Shown here: in pieces, positions 62,836 through 64,000 of the stretch
How the letters are laid out: every line of letters starts with the position of its first letter
How positions within the stretch are numbered: the stretch's first letter is position 1
Source of the DNA: Polyangiaceae bacterium
Lineage (GTDB): Bacteria > Myxococcota_A > Polyangia > Polyangiales > Polyangiaceae
DNA length: 64,000 nt
NCBI GenBank assembly: GCA_020633235.1
Contig: JACKEA010000002.1
Span: 744,001-808,000 of the forward strand
Reading direction: 5' to 3'
Position numbers and translations under genes: made by a program
The notes under the pieces: generated by a model
Seen by the model: only the letters and a program-made list of their open reading frames with translations
Told to the model about the DNA's origin: nothing
Database searches by the model: none

Positions 62836-64000
62836 ATGTATCAGCGAGCACGGGAGATCTACCAGCGAGAGCTGTCCGGCATCCGCGAAGCGGGGCTGTA
62901 CAAGGACGAGCGGGTGATCACGACGCCCCAGGGCGCCAGCATCCGCTCCGCCGGCAAGGAGGTGCTGAACTTCTGCGCCAACAACTACCTGGGCCTCTCG
63001 TCTCACCCGGCCGTGATCGAAGGCGCCAAGCAGGCTCTGGACAGCCACGGCTTCGGGCTCTCCTCCGTGCGGTTCATCTGCGGCACCCAAGACCTGCACA
63101 AGTCGCTGGAGGCGCGCATCTCCAAGTTCTTCGGCACGGACGACGCGATCCTCTATTCGTCCTGCTTCGACGCGAACGGCGGCCTGTTCGAGGTGATGCT
63201 GGGGGCGGAGGACGCCATCATCAGCGACGCCCTGAATCATGCGTCCATCATCGACGGCATCCGGCTGTGCAAGGCGGAGCGCCACCGCTACGCCAACGGA
63301 GACATGGCAGAGCTCGAGGCCGCACTGAAGAAGACCCAAGACAAGCGCCTGCGCCTGGTCGCCACGGACGGCGTGTTCAGCATGGACGGCTACCTGGCCA
63401 AGCTGGATCGGATCTGCGACCTGGCGGACCGCTACGACGCCATGGTGATGGTGGACGACTCCCACGCCACCGGCTTCATCGGCCCTACGGGCCGCGGCAC
63501 GCCGGAGCACCACGGCGTGCTGAGCCGCATCGACGTGCTGACCAGCACCCTGGGCAAGGCGCTGGGCGGCGCCAGCGGCGGCTTCACCACGGGGCGCAAG
63601 GAAATCGTCGAGCTGCTCCGCCAGCGCTCACGGCCGTACCTGTTCTCGAACACGCTGGCCCCCGCCGTGGCCGGCGCCAGCCTGGCCGTGTTCGACCTCT
63701 TGGATCAGAGTGGCGAGCTGCGCGAGCGCGTGATGGGCAACGCCAAGAGGTTCCGCGCCGGCATGACAAAATCAGGATTCGCCATCAAAGACGGCATCCA
63801 CCCGATCGTCCCGGTCATGATCGGAGACGCCAAGCTGGCTCAAGACATGGCCGCACGCCTCTTGGGCGAAGGCATCTACGTGATCGGCTTCTCGTACCCG
63901 GTGGTGCCCAAGGGCGAAGCGCGGATTCGCGTTCAGCTCTCCGCCCAGCACACGCCGGAGCAGGTGGACCGCGCCATCGACGCGTTCACCCGCGTCGGCC
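62836..64000 (+). CDS. kbl: glycine C-acetyltransferase (2-amino-3-ketobutyrate CoA ligase), cut by window edge
   Basis: Starting at ATG 62836 with GGGAGG upstream, 388 residues are visible before the right edge; the family has about 395-400, so only the C-terminus is missing. The PLP Schiff-base Lys241 lies in STLGKALGGASGG. Also seen are VMVDDSHATGF (about 204-214) and FCANNYLGLSSHPAV. It cleaves 2-amino-3-ketobutyrate with CoA to glycine and acetyl-CoA, completing the tdh-kbl pathway. Confidence 0.93.
   Translation, partial: MYQRAREIYQRELSGIREAGLYKDERVITTPQGASIRSAGKEVLNFCANNYLGLSSHPAVIEGAKQALDSHGFGLSSVRFICGTQDLHKSLEARISKFFGTDDAILYSSCFDANGGLFEVMLGAEDAIISDALNHASIIDGIRLCKAERHRYANGDMAELEAALKKTQDKRLRLVATDGVFSMDGYLAKLDRICDLADRYDAMVMVDDSHATGFIGPTGRGTPEHHGVLSRIDVLTSTLGKALGGASGGFTTGRKEIVELLRQRSRPYLFSNTLAPAVAGASLAVFDLLDQSGELRERVMGNAKRFRAGMTKSGFAIKDGIHPIVPVMIGDAKLAQDMAARLLGEGIYVIGFSYPVVPKGEARIRVQLSAQHTPEQVDRAIDAFTRVG

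Noticed and set aside
61621..63513. Minus-strand open frame of about 630 codons
   Set aside because: Antisense to tdh and kbl, which carry complete catalytic motifs.

Overview
This is 64 kb of high-GC chromosome, almost certainly from a myxobacterium. The best guess is the Polyangiales/Sorangiineae side of the group. That is an inference from four things: MYXO-CTERM-like tails, a Ser/Thr protein kinase beside a PEGA protein, a lexA promoter resembling the Myxococcus LexA box, and many lipoproteins with Ala/Ser/Pro linkers. No rRNA or tRNA gene was recognised. Genes are mostly packed in short operons with 1-4 nt start/stop overlaps.

Layout. 1-2.3 kb: a hybrid histidine kinase cut by the left edge and a class I glutamine amidotransferase. 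2.3-7.2 kb: a dipeptide epimerase-like enolase-superfamily enzyme, a cN-II-type HAD 5'-nucleotidase and an exbB-exbD-tonB-type operon. 7.2-9.9 kb: an accessory island with a broken HNH endonuclease gene flanked by imperfect terminal inverted repeats, followed by eight dispersed palindromes. 9.9-20.1 kb: a cNMP-binding protein, lexA, an envelope cluster (two lipoproteins, one of them OmpA-like, and an outer-membrane protein), an acyl-CoA synthetase, a porin, and the operon trxB / family-4 uracil-DNA glycosylase / DUF2085. 20.3-24.3 kb: a minus-strand operon of a cupredoxin-like protein, a two-TM sensor-like protein and a FadL-type channel. Upstream of it is a strong candidate for an unannotated structured RNA (24309-24554) with its own promoter and terminator.

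24.8-33.8 kb: a stand-alone PglZ-like protein, a solute-binding-like lipoprotein/anchored protein, a membrane-anchored HtrA-like protease, a ThDP enzyme with a YceI lipoprotein, an FHA protein and cystathionine beta-synthase. 34-43 kb: a surface-protein operon. It opens with a 1,828-residue head-to-tail fusion of two Kelch/Cys-rich paralogues that still carries an internal sorting tail and lipobox. A Ser/Thr kinase and a PEGA/beta-barrel protein follow. 43-49 kb: a TetR-like regulator with two HTH domains, a periplasmic S1C protease, an ArsR-SRPBCC-SRPBCC operon with an obvious operator, a cytidylate-kinase-like protein and a sigma-54 activator with FHA and GAF domains. 49-55.5 kb: a GYGQP-repeat membrane protein, gpsA, a lipoprotein, signal peptidase I, and a divergent LysR/TauE pair.

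55.5-56.7 kb holds two decayed pieces of the same HNH element plus another palindromic repeat pair. 56.7-64 kb: a GH31 lipoprotein, a monomeric sarcosine oxidase-like flavoenzyme, two small envelope proteins with good terminators, and a tdh-kbl threonine-degradation operon cut by the right edge.

The most notable observations are the candidate RNA at 24.4 kb, the HNH element with terminal repeats and its relics, the internal-sorting-signal fusion protein, and the self-overlapping lexA and arsR control sites.
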